Shown here one piece after another: positions 15,443 to 23,203 of a stretch of 33,211 nucleotides of DNA; within the stretch, counting starts at the first letter, position 1, and each line of letters opens with the position of its first letter. The translations under genes and the position numbers were made by a program. The stretch covers positions 1 to 33,211 of the forward strand of contig NZ_BPQX01000029.1 of NCBI RefSeq assembly GCF_022179525.1, given 5' to 3'. The notes under the pieces were generated by a model. The model had not been told where the DNA came from. It was given only the letters and a program-made list of their open reading frames with translations, and searched no databases. The DNA is from Methylobacterium persicinum (GTDB lineage: Bacteria > Pseudomonadota > Alphaproteobacteria > Rhizobiales > Beijerinckiaceae).

Positions 15443-16186
15443 ATGATGACTCCGGCCGAAGCCGCAGAGCCCAAGGTAGAGCCCGAGGCAGAGCCCAAGG
15501 ATGCGCCGTCGGGGACGTTCCTGCGGGACGCCACCTCGACCGAAGCGATCTGCGCGCGGATCCTCGAACGGCACCGGGACCGGGTGAGCGTGCGCAAGCC
15601 GCACCTCGCCACCGCCAACCTCGCCCGGATCATCGAGGCGGTGCTGAAGCTGTCGAGCCGGCAGAGCTTCCACGAGATCAGCCTGCGCGACCTCGCCCGG
15701 GTCTCGGGCCTCAGCATGGGCGGGCTGTATTCGTACTTCGACAACAAGACCACGCTCCTCGTGATGATCCTCACGGAGGTGTCCGAGACGGTCGAGGCGG
15801 TGTTGCGGGACGCCCCGGCCGGGCTGGAGGCGGACCCGGCCGCGCATCTGCGTTGGCTGATCGAGACGCATATCCGCCTGACCGAGGCGATGCAGCCGTG
15901 GTTCGTCTTCGCCTTCATGGAGGCGAAGGGCTTCCCGGCCGCCGCCCGGGCCTTCGCCACCGAGAGTGAGCTCGCCACGGAACGGATCTTTGCGGATGTC
16001 CTCGCCCGCGGCGTCGCGCAGGGCGTCTTCACGATCCCCGACATCGACTTGACGGCCGCGCTCATCAAACCGCTGCTGCAGGACTGGTACGTGAAGCGGG
16101 CGAAATATCGGAAACGCGGGACGCCGATCCACGCCTATATCGCGGGCGTCATCGCCTTCGTCGAACGGGCCATCGCGGGGCGTTGA
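15443..16186 (+). CDS. TetR/AcrR-family transcriptional regulator
   Basis: The 247-residue protein has a TetR DNA-binding domain. After an unusual acidic/Pro-rich N-terminus (1-25) and a linker, helices 'ANLARIIEAVLKLSSRQSFHEISLRDLARVSGLSMGGLYSYFDNKTTLLVMI' give the classic HTH with YSYF at about 97-100. The remaining 140 residues form the ligand-binding helical domain. It is transcribed away from the acyl-CoA operon, and the shared 141-bp region contains a strong palindrome. The natural inference is that it represses that operon and is released by an acyl-CoA intermediate. ATG codons at 15443 and 15446 are both possible starts. The frame stays open to 15191, but that region is the operator and the dehydrogenase gene. 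Confidence 0.88.
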   Translation: MMTPAEAAEPKVEPEAEPKDAPSGTFLRDATSTEAICARILERHRDRVSVRKPHLATANLARIIEAVLKLSSRQSFHEISLRDLARVSGLSMGGLYSYFDNKTTLLVMILTEVSETVEAVLRDAPAGLEADPAAHLRWLIETHIRLTEAMQPWFVFAFMEAKGFPAAARAFATESELATERIFADVLARGVAQGVFTIPDIDLTAALIKPLLQDWYVKRAKYRKRGTPIHAYIAGVIAFVERAIAGR

Positions 16187-16246
16187 CGGTTTTCCTCCGG
16201 CCGTCGCGCATCCGCCATCCTGCCGGCCGTCACCCCGCCCGGCGGG

Positions 16247-18676
16247 TCAGGCGACGTCACGGAGCGCGTGCCGCGCCTTCCTGACGGCCTCCGGGATGCG
16301 GTCGATGAGGCCGCGGACCTCGTGGGAGGGTCGGGCGGCGCTATACAGGAAGCCCTGGGCCGTGTTGCAGGACCGCGCCCGGAGCAGGTCCGCCTGCTGC
16401 TCCGTCTCGACGCCCTCCACCGTGACGTCGATGCCGAGGTCGCGGGCGATCACCATGATCGCCTTGATCACGGACAGGCATTCGGGGCGGCTGCTGAGGT
16501 CGCGGACGAAGGCCCGGTCGATCTTGATCTTGTCGACGGAGAACTGCGTCAGATAACTCAACGACGAGTAGCCTGTCCCGAAGTCGTCCAGGGCGATCCT
16601 CACGCCGAGGGCCCGCAACGCGCGCAGATTGTCCCGGACATGCAGGGTATTGGCCAGGAAGATCGACTCGGTGATCTCGATCTCCAGCCGCTCCGGCGCG
16701 AGGCCGGACTCGGCGAGGGTCGCCGCCACCTCACCCGAGAAATCGGGCAGGCGGAAGTGCGACGACGAGATGTTGACCGCCACGCGCATGTGCGTCGGCC
16801 ACGACAGCGCTTCGGCACAGGCCTTTCGCAGGGCCCATCGCCCGATCTCGATGACGAAGCCGGTACTTTCGGCGATCGGGATCATCTCGACCGGGGAGAC
16901 AGGGCCGTGGCCCGGCCATGTCCAGCGCAGGAGCGCCTCGCAGCCCACGACCTGACCATCCTGCAAGTTCACGAGCGGTTGGTAATGCAGCTCCATCTCA
17001 CCGTTGGCGAGGCCGGCCCGCATCGCCGTGTCCAGCTCCCGCCAGCGGTGGGCGCGGCGCTCGAGGGTGAGGTCGAAGCGGTGCCAGCGGCCCTTCCCGG
17101 CCTCCTTGGCGCTATAGAGGGCGAGGTCGGCCTTCCGCAGGAGATCCTCGGGATTGTGGGCGTCCCGGGGCGCGTAGGCGATGCCGACGCTGACGCCGAT
17201 CTCCACCCGCACGTCGTCGATGATATACGGCTTGCGCACCGCCGCGATGACGGCCTCCGCGAGGGTTTCCGCCGCCGACTCGGGGCCGGGGAGGAGGATG
17301 GCGAACTCGTCGCCGCCGAGCCGGAACGCCTGCCCCTTGGGCGCGATCAGCGCGCGCAGGCGTCCGGCGACCTGCTGCAGCAGCGCATCGCCCGTGCCGT
17401 GGCCGGTGCGATCGTTGACGCCCTTGAACCCGTCGAGATCGAGGTACAGCAGGCTGACGGGATTCCCTTCGGCATCGTCTGCGGCGGCACAGGCCTCCGA
17501 GGCGATCTCGTGGAACATCGCCCGGTTGGACAAGCCGGTGAGCGCGTCCCGGGTGGCGAGGTAGGCGATGTGCGCCTCCGCCTCCCGCCGCTGCGTCACG
17601 TCCGAACCGACCCCGCGGAATCCGGCGAACGTGCCGCGTTGGTCGTAGAAGGGCTTGCCGCTCAGCAGAAGCCAGCGCGCGCCGGTGGGCGTGTCGATCT
17701 CGGCAAGGAGTTCGTGGAACGGCCGCGCGCTCCGGAGGCACTCGAGCACCTCGTCGGTCTGGTCCGCCTCCACCCGTAACCGGGAGTGCGTGCGCAAGAG
17801 GGACTCGAAGGAGGCCTGCTGCATCGCCTCGATCGGACAGCCCAGCGCTTCGGCGACACGATGGGAGACGTGCTGAAACCGCCCGGCCTCGTTGGTTTCC
17901 CAGAGCCAGTCGCTCGTATTCTCTTCGAACTCGTTGAGGAGAAGCCCGATGGTCTCGCTCTGGTCCTGCACGCGGACCCGGTCCAGGATCCGCTCGCGGG
18001 ACAGGCGGCTCATCCGCGCGACGCTCAGGGCCACGAAGATCGAATACACGACGAGCAGTAAGGCGATGCTCACGGCGATAGGCTCGCCGCAGCGCGCCAA
18101 TCCCACGAAGCTGCCGACGATGATCGGGATCACGAAGAGGTACGAGACCGACAGGAGCGGCCCGACGACGTAGGCATCCGAGATCAGCCCCGCCGCGATC
18201 GCGACCACGATCAGGCGCTCGTCGCTGGTGCCGGGCGCGAAGAGGATCACGGGCATGGTGGCCCAGGCCAGCCCCAGGACGAGGGCCAGTCCCACCGCCA
18301 CCCGCACGCCGCGCGACACGCCGACCTCCGAGACCGCCTCGCCGTAGGTGCGCCGGTAAAGCCAGTTCGTATGGATCGTCGCGGCGATCACCACCGTGAT
18401 GATGGTCAGCACGCCGAGGAGGTAGAGCTGCGACGCGGAATGCCAGAAGAAGCCAACCAGCGCGGCGGCGATGATCAGGTGGGTGACGGCCGAATAGTTG
18501 GCGAGCTTCAAGGTCTCATCAAGGAGCCCGGCGCGGACCTGCAGCCGGTAGCGGCTCGGCAGGGCATCCACGGTGTCGATGCGCCGGATGCGATCGATCA
18601 GCGAGTTCGCCGTGCGGGCGGAGGCGACCCCGTTGCCGGATGTGGGGCCCGGCTCGTGCGTGCGGTCATCGGCCAT
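16247..18676 (-). CDS. Membrane-bound PAS-GGDEF-EAL protein
   Basis: The 809-residue protein begins with a cytosolic segment (1-60). About six transmembrane helices follow between 62 and 220, then a PAS domain (about 250-365), a GGDEF domain (about 370-535) and an EAL domain (about 545-800). The cyclase signature GGDEF is intact at 454-458, with no RxxD inhibitory site before it. The phosphodiesterase side keeps E580, N635, E667, D697-D698, K718, D720 and the EGVET motif (754-758), so both activities are possible. The six-helix region resembles the uncharacterised membrane sensors found in front of many rhizobial GGDEF-EAL proteins; its signal is unknown. Its ATG lies inside the 3' end of the P450 gene (11-bp overlap), so the two are translated as a coupled pair. 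Confidence 0.92.
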   Translation of the reverse strand: MADDRTHEPGPTSGNGVASARTANSLIDRIRRIDTVDALPSRYRLQVRAGLLDETLKLANYSAVTHLIIAAALVGFFWHSASQLYLLGVLTIITVVIAATIHTNWLYRRTYGEAVSEVGVSRGVRVAVGLALVLGLAWATMPVILFAPGTSDERLIVVAIAAGLISDAYVVGPLLSVSYLFVIPIIVGSFVGLARCGEPIAVSIALLLVVYSIFVALSVARMSRLSRERILDRVRVQDQSETIGLLLNEFEENTSDWLWETNEAGRFQHVSHRVAEALGCPIEAMQQASFESLLRTHSRLRVEADQTDEVLECLRSARPFHELLAEIDTPTGARWLLLSGKPFYDQRGTFAGFRGVGSDVTQRREAEAHIAYLATRDALTGLSNRAMFHEIASEACAAADDAEGNPVSLLYLDLDGFKGVNDRTGHGTGDALLQQVAGRLRALIAPKGQAFRLGGDEFAILLPGPESAAETLAEAVIAAVRKPYIIDDVRVEIGVSVGIAYAPRDAHNPEDLLRKADLALYSAKEAGKGRWHRFDLTLERRAHRWRELDTAMRAGLANGEMELHYQPLVNLQDGQVVGCEALLRWTWPGHGPVSPVEMIPIAESTGFVIEIGRWALRKACAEALSWPTHMRVAVNISSSHFRLPDFSGEVAATLAESGLAPERLEIEITESIFLANTLHVRDNLRALRALGVRIALDDFGTGYSSLSYLTQFSVDKIKIDRAFVRDLSSRPECLSVIKAIMVIARDLGIDVTVEGVETEQQADLLRARSCNTAQGFLYSAARPSHEVRGLIDRIPEAVRKARHALRDVA

Positions 18677-20063
18677 GGCGGGCCACGATCTTCATGCCCA
18701 TGCCGCCCTTCGGCCGCAGGGTGACCCTGAACTGTGCCGCCGGCATCTCGCGCTTGGCGGGCACGAAGCGGAAGGCGGGCAGCAGCGTCGCGAGAATGAC
18801 CAAGCACTCGGTCAGGGCGAGGCCCATGCCGATGCACACGCGCGGTCCGGCCCCGAACGGAAGGTAGGCGTAGCGACTGCGGGCTGCGACGGCCTCCGGT
18901 GAAAAGCGGTCCGGATCGAACCTCTGCGGCGCGTCCCAGAGCATGTCGTGCCGATGGAGGGCGTAGACGGGGACGTGAACCGACTCGCCGGATCGGATGG
19001 TCCTGTCGCCGAGGCCGATATCCGCGGTCGCCCGCCGGACGATCAGCGGCGCCGGCGGATAGAGGCGCATGACCTCCATCACGACTTGCCGCGTGTAGGT
19101 GAGGCCGTCCACCGCCTCGGGATCGGCCACGCGATCCCCCTCGACGCTCGCCAGCTCCGCCAGGACCCGGTTCTCGATCTCGGGATGCTCCGCCAGCATC
19201 CGCAGCGTCCAGGTGAGCGCCAGCGCCGTGGTCTCATGACCGGCGGCCACGAAGGTCAGCAGGTTGTCGATGATGCTCTCGTCCGACAGGGGCTGCCCCG
19301 TCTCCGGATCCCTCGCCTGCAGGAGCAGGCCGAGCAGGTCGGAGCCGGGCTCCCCGCGGGCGGTGCGCCGGGCGACCGTCTCGGCCACGGAGCGGCGCAG
19401 GTAACGGGCGGCCTCCGCGCCCGCCTGCCGGCCGGGATGGGGCGTCCAGCCGGGCATGTTCAGCATCGCCAGCGCGATCGTCCAACCGGTCTGGCCGAGA
19501 TACGTGTCGATCGCCCGGCCGAACGGGCCGACCTCCAGCCGGCTGTCGCCGGACACCATCGTCGCGACGATGACGTCGAAGGTTGTCCGCATCATCTCCG
19601 GCAGGATGTCCCGGACCGTGCCGGGGGACCCGTCGGCGAGCCAGCGCGCGCGGGTGGCCCGGGCGGCCTCGGCCATGGCGGGCACGAAGCTGCGCACCCG
19701 GTCGGGCCGGAACATCGGGGCGGCGGTCCTGCGCTGCTCGCGCCAATGGGCGCCGTCGGCCGTCAGGATGCCCGCGCCGAGGGCGGGCGTCAGGGCCCTG
19801 AGCATGAAGCGCTCCCGCTCCAGGGACCCGGCTTGGTCGACGAGGAGGTTGTGGATCAGGCGCGGGTCGCAGACATAGGTCGTGCGCGTCCCCAGGAAGC
19901 GCGTGGTGACGACCGGCTGCGTGTAGACAGGGGCCGGCCACGCCTCGATCAGGCTGTGCACCATCGTCGCGAGGACGGACGGCAAGGCGACCGCCTCGGC
20001 GAGGGTCTCCCTCAAGGACGATTGACCCGGTTCGCAGACCCGAAATGTGCCGACGGATGCCAT
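18666..20063 (-). CDS. Cytochrome P450
   Basis: The 465-residue protein has the complete P450 set: I-helix oxygen-binding AGHETT (274-279), ExxR (E330-R333 in EVMR), the PERF-like segment 'FDPDRF' (382-387) and the haem-binding loop FGAGPRVCIG (403-412) with the thiolate ligand C410. There is no N-terminal membrane anchor, so it is a soluble bacterial enzyme that needs a separate ferredoxin/reductase, none of which is encoded here. The 'TLRPKGGMGMKI' tail resembles fatty-acid or terpene hydroxylases of the CYP4/CYP102-like side, but the substrate cannot be assigned. It is the first gene of a two-gene unit with the membrane GGDEF-EAL protein. The ATG at 20063 fits the family's usual N-terminal length. 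Confidence 0.93.
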   Translation of the reverse strand: MASVGTFRVCEPGQSSLRETLAEAVALPSVLATMVHSLIEAWPAPVYTQPVVTTRFLGTRTTYVCDPRLIHNLLVDQAGSLERERFMLRALTPALGAGILTADGAHWREQRRTAAPMFRPDRVRSFVPAMAEAARATRARWLADGSPGTVRDILPEMMRTTFDVIVATMVSGDSRLEVGPFGRAIDTYLGQTGWTIALAMLNMPGWTPHPGRQAGAEAARYLRRSVAETVARRTARGEPGSDLLGLLLQARDPETGQPLSDESIIDNLLTFVAAGHETTALALTWTLRMLAEHPEIENRVLAELASVEGDRVADPEAVDGLTYTRQVVMEVMRLYPPAPLIVRRATADIGLGDRTIRSGESVHVPVYALHRHDMLWDAPQRFDPDRFSPEAVAARSRYAYLPFGAGPRVCIGMGLALTECLVILATLLPAFRFVPAKREMPAAQFRVTLRPKGGMGMKIVARHGR

Positions 20064-20404
20064 GCCAGTAACCTCTGACGATCAGCATCCGCGCCGACCG
20101 TTAAATTTCTGGAATGTCAGTCGTAGAGAGTAGCACTGAAGACAGAATTCCGTGACGTGGGCATGATATCAATTAACAGCGTCTGATCTTATCATACGTC
20201 AATTCTGGCGGAATGATCGCCTACGTATCAATTCAGCGATCCAGGGGGCGCCAATGCTTGCCTTGCCAGAGCGAGACGGGTTCGGCCCGGACCCGGATGG
20301 CGGACGGGCGAGGGCCACCGGCCTTCGCGCGCCGCCCCAAGACAGGCGCGCAAGGCCGGGGACCACCTGTCGTCACGGCCCGGGAACGGGCCGAACAGGC
20401 TGGG
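20064..20404. other. P450 promoter region with periodic TCAATT repeats
   Basis: This 341-bp region upstream of the P450 gene is AT-richer close to the gene. TCAATT occurs in the same orientation three times, with the CAATT core at 20170-20174, 20200-20204 and 20229-20233, i.e. every 29-30 bp. Each is followed after 2-4 nt by GCG. TACGT precedes the last two. The rest (20240-20404) is GC-rich with no gene I can support. Confidence 0.45.
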
Positions 20405-20536
20405 TCAGCCGCGCCCGGATGTCTTGGCGATGCCGGCGACGGTGCCCTTGGTCGAGGGAGCGGCCGCATTCACCTTCGGCACCGGCTTCTTCGGCTTCTT
20501 GGCTTCGCGATTGCCGCTTTTCTTTTCCTGCGCCAT
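20405..20536 (-). CDS. 43-residue Lys-rich small protein, unknown function
   Basis: The reading frame ATG (20536) to TGA (20405) encodes a 43-residue basic peptide that begins MAQEKKSGNREAKKPKK and ends KTSGRG, with 10 lysines. A GGAG Shine-Dalgarno lies in the last codons of the upstream gene (stop at 20541), only 4 nt before this ATG, so translation is probably coupled. Small Lys/Pro-rich proteins of this kind occur widely as hypothetical proteins in Methylobacterium and Rhizobiales. A nucleic-acid-binding role is plausible from charge alone but unproven. Confidence 0.6.
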   Translation of the reverse strand: MAQEKKSGNREAKKPKKPVPKVNAAAPSTKGTVAGIAKTSGRG

Positions 20537-20540
20537 GTCT

Positions 20541-20855
20541 CTACTCCGATTTTACAGGGTTCTTGCCGACCAGCCTGGTCTTGGCATTGGCGGGACGGTC
20601 AGAGTCCGGCAGCACGCGGATCGAGACGGCGACGGGATGGGCCGTCTGCAGGATGTGATCGACGAACCGCTCGTTGAGCCAGAGTTCGGATCGGGTGCCG
20701 TCGGCTAATCTGTGGGCCTTCCGCAGGGCGACCGCGTCGGTCCGTGACCGGATGACCACCGTCTCCCGGACGCTTCCATCCGTGGCAAACCGGTAGAGCC
20801 GGTAGGCCGACCCGGATGGCGGCTGGCGCGCACGGAACTTGAGAATATCTGCCAC
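20541..20855 (-). CDS. Conserved hypothetical protein (104 aa)
   Basis: The product is a small soluble protein. It begins MADILKFRARQP, followed by 'AYRLYRFATDGSVRETVVIRSRTDAVALRKAHRLADGTRSELWLNERFVDHI'. The pattern 'DGTRSELW' and a preceding helix with alternating Ala/Arg look conserved and real, and codon use is GC-rich like that of neighbouring genes. I recognise it only as a hypothetical family of Methylobacterium-like bacteria, without a known role. It probably forms a two-gene unit with the 43-residue basic protein 4 nt downstream. Confidence 0.65.
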   Translation of the reverse strand: MADILKFRARQPPSGSAYRLYRFATDGSVRETVVIRSRTDAVALRKAHRLADGTRSELWLNERFVDHILQTAHPVAVSIRVLPDSDRPANAKTRLVGKNPVKSE

Positions 20856-21389
20856 GGATCGCCTGTGTCCTCGACAGGCGGGGGCATCGAGCCCTCAGCC
20901 GCCGGAGCCCAGTGGAATTCCATCCGGCGATGCCGCATCGTGCGCCCATGCAAGTCAAATTGATAGATCCCCGTTCGGTTTTTGATCGCGGGAACGCCGG
21001 AAGGCCAAGTTTGGCGCGTCTTCGCCGTTTTATCGGCGACCTGAAGCGAAAGTGGTCTTTGTACTTGTCGCACAACACGGCGCCGAACCCGCTTCGGCTT
21101 CGGCGGAAGACCTGAGGGAGGGGCTAAACGTATCAGAAGACAAGGCCCCTTGCGCTCCGGACCGAAGAGCGCATCGGCCGGGAACGGTCGGCGCCCCGCA
21201 TCAGGGGAATCTGCGCTGAAAACGCTCAGTCCACCAAATGAAGTCGATGGATCATTATTTTTGGATCACCGATAGCCGTTGCGGATCGATATATTTTTAT
21301 TTCGTCGGGTCCGGGCAACCATCATCTGTGCAAGCCATTGGCATTGCGATACTCGGCGTCGTCGGGTCCTGAATACCGGAGCCGATTCC
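20856..21389. other. Divergent intergenic region, no gene supported
   Basis: The 534 bp between the minus-strand small-protein pair and the plus-strand DUF3606 gene must contain both promoters. A plus-strand frame at 20912-21115 has low third-position GC and no recognisable family. The section 21190-21330 is AT-richer. I see no repeat or clear promoter boxes. Confidence 0.4.
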
Positions 21390-21560
21390 GTGCCCACAGA
21401 CCTCCCGCCGCGATCCCATATCGACATCCACGACCGGCGCACGCGCGAGGCGTGGTCGCGGCACTTCGACGTCACGGACGAACGTTTGCGCAAGGCGGTG
21501 AGGATAGTCGGTTCGCGGGTTGCGACCGTCGCCGCCTATTTCGGCCGGCCGAAGCCGTAA
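21390..21560 (+). CDS. DUF3606 protein (56 aa)
   Basis: The short protein contains the DUF3606 pattern: 'IDIHDRRTREAWSRHFDVTDERLRKAVRIVGSRVATVAAYF'. DUF3606 proteins are 50-70 residues long, fold as a small helical domain and are frequent in Rhizobiales; their role is unknown, and a link to stress has been suggested by context. The likely start is GTG at 21390, which gives the usual family length. The gene ends 4 nt before the GTG of the response regulator, so the two are probably co-translated. Confidence 0.75.
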   Translation: MPTDLPPRSHIDIHDRRTREAWSRHFDVTDERLRKAVRIVGSRVATVAAYFGRPKP

Positions 21561-21564
21561 CGGC

Positions 21565-21969
21565 GTGTCGTACCGCCCCCCGCTCCCGAAGGGCACCATC
21601 GGCGTCCTCGTCGTCGAAGACGAAACGCTCCTGCTGATGGAGACTGCCGACGCCTTCGCTGCCGCCGGCACGGCGGTGTTCGAGGCCCGTCATGCCGACG
21701 AGGCGATGATCATCCTGGCCGGACGCGACGATATCAGCGTGGTCGTCACGGATCTCGATATGCCGGCCGGTCAGGTGAGCGGGCGGCAACTCGTCGACAC
21801 CATCCTGGCGCGATGGCCGGAGATCGGCGTCGTCATCTCGTCGGGTGCCCCCACGGGACAAGGGGGGCTCCTCTCGGAACGCATCCGCTTCGTCCACAAA
21901 CCGTGTCGCCCGGACGATCTGGTGAACGCGGCCTTCGCCATCGTCTCGCATCTCACCGGGAGCTTCTGA
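21565..21969 (+). CDS. Single-domain response regulator
   Basis: The 134-residue protein is a lone receiver domain. It has the acidic pair in VLVVEDE, the phospho-accepting Asp in 'VVVTDLDMP', a Ser in the ISSGAP switch position and the conserved Lys in VHKPC. There is no output domain, as in CheY-like or FixJ-type shuttle proteins. No histidine kinase gene is in the window, so its partner is elsewhere. I take GTG at 21565 as start; the frame also opens further upstream inside the DUF3606 gene (TTG at 21520). Confidence 0.85.
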   Translation: MSYRPPLPKGTIGVLVVEDETLLLMETADAFAAAGTAVFEARHADEAMIILAGRDDISVVVTDLDMPAGQVSGRQLVDTILARWPEIGVVISSGAPTGQGGLLSERIRFVHKPCRPDDLVNAAFAIVSHLTGSF

Positions 21970-21975
21970 CCCCAG

Positions 21976-22221
21976 TCAGGGGCGGTCGGCGAAGGGTGGC
22001 ACGTCCACGAGGCCGCCGATCAGGCGCAGCAGCGCCTGCTGCTCCGGGGCCTTGGCATCACCGTGGAGGAAGGTCCCCAGTTCGATGTGGGAGAGGCGGC
22101 CGCCGGACGGCGCGTTCGGCTGATGGATCACGAAGGCCCGGCCGCTCTCGGGCTCCCGGCCGAGGTACCAGCTGTCGCCGTTCGGGCTTCGATAAAGCTC
22201 GCGCCTGTTGGTCGTGGACAT
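21976..22221 (-). CDS. Conserved hypothetical protein (81 aa)
   Basis: The small protein reads MSTTNRRELYRSPNGDSWYL and continues with 'GREPESGRAFVIHQPNAPSGGRLSHIELGTFL'. It is an abundant hypothetical family in Methylobacterium and Bradyrhizobium-like genomes, with a predicted small beta fold and no known function. The ATG at 22221 matches the family N-terminus. It is convergent with the response regulator gene: the two stop codons are only 6 nt apart. Confidence 0.75.
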   Translation of the reverse strand: MSTTNRRELYRSPNGDSWYLGREPESGRAFVIHQPNAPSGGRLSHIELGTFLHGDAKAPEQQALLRLIGGLVDVPPFADRP

Positions 22222-22313
22222 GGAAGCCCTCCCGCTCGGCCCCGAGCATACGCGCGTGGGGGCCGACACGCGAACGCATCCGAAATCCTCCCGCGACGGC
22301 GCGGCGGAGGAGG

Positions 22314-23024
22314 TCAGGCGGGGAGGACGACCACCTTCGTCTTGACCGGCGTGCGGGCGTAGAGGTGGATCATGTCCTGCGTGAGCAGGCCGACGCAGCC
22401 GCTGGTGATCCCCGTGCCGATCGATTCGGGATCGCTGCTCGCGTAGATCGTGTAGAGGGTATACGCGCCGTTCTGGTAGAGATGGAGCGTCCGGGCGCCG
22501 AGGGGGTTGTCGAGGCCGCCCGGCATGCCGCGGGCATATTTGGCCGCCTCGGGCTGGCGCTTGATCATCTCCTTCGGCGGTGTCCAAGTCGCCCATTCGG
22601 ACTTGCGACCGACATAGGCGTCCCCATTCCACAGGAAGCCCTGGCGGCCGACATTGGCGCCGTAGCGCGTGGCCGTCCCGTCCCCCTCGACGCGGTAGAC
22701 GTAGTACTTGCTGGGATCGACGATGATGGTACCGGGCGCCTCGTTGGTGTCGTAGCTCACGGTCCGGCGGTAGTACTTCGGATCGACCTTGCTGATATCC
22801 ACGGCGGGAACGGGGAATTTCTCGTTCGGCATCGGACCGTAGGTCTTCGTCGCCTCCGCGAGGAGCAGACCGTCGGTGGAGGCGCAGCCACCCAGCCCGA
22901 GGGCGCCGACCCCGAAGGCCGAGCCCACGAGGAACGACCGGCGGCTGAGACGGCGTGCCCGGTTCTCGAACGGAGCGGTCTCGTCCATCCCGCCGGCGCC
23001 GGCGTTCACAACGTCTGTCATCAT
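22314..23024 (-). CDS. L,D-transpeptidase (YkuD-fold), Tat lipoprotein, degenerate active site
   Basis: The 236-residue precursor has a twin-arginine signal (RRSFLVGSAFGVGALGLGGC, R28-R29) ending in a lipobox-like LGGC with C47, so it is likely exported folded and lipidated. Residues 95-236 form a YkuD-type catalytic domain: 'GTIIVDPSKYYVY', 'GRQGFLWNGDAYVGRKSEWATWTPP', and 'SIGTGITSGCVGLLTQDMIHLY'. The nucleophile C210 is present. However, the His-Gly pair expected before it ('IHGT...') reads Tyr-Ala (Y194-A195), and the conserved Arg after the Gly-Cys is G212. Canonical enzymes form 3-3 peptidoglycan crosslinks or attach lipoproteins; this protein may have lost that activity. ATGs at 23024, 23021 or 22988 are possible starts. 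Confidence 0.85.
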   Translation of the reverse strand: MMTDVVNAGAGGMDETAPFENRARRLSRRSFLVGSAFGVGALGLGGCASTDGLLLAEATKTYGPMPNEKFPVPAVDISKVDPKYYRRTVSYDTNEAPGTIIVDPSKYYVYRVEGDGTATRYGANVGRQGFLWNGDAYVGRKSEWATWTPPKEMIKRQPEAAKYARGMPGGLDNPLGARTLHLYQNGAYTLYTIYASSDPESIGTGITSGCVGLLTQDMIHLYARTPVKTKVVVLPA

Positions 23025-23203
23025 GGTCCTGACATCCCGTGTCGTGCGGCGCGATGGAAGGGTGCCCCGCATGCACCCGTCGAACCCACTGCCAAGCTTA
23101 GAGTGCCGGCTCCCCGCATGGCTGGCAAGCTCGGCCTTCCAGCGCTGAGAGCAGGGCGATTGCGTCGCGAGTATGGCCGGCGCCGTCCGGTCGCCTGCGT
23201 CCG

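Noticed and set aside
20912-21115. 67-codon plus-strand frame (part reads MQVKLIDPRSVFD)
   Set aside because: Low third-position GC and no recognised family; overlapping minus-strand frames are equally long, so it was left as intergenic.
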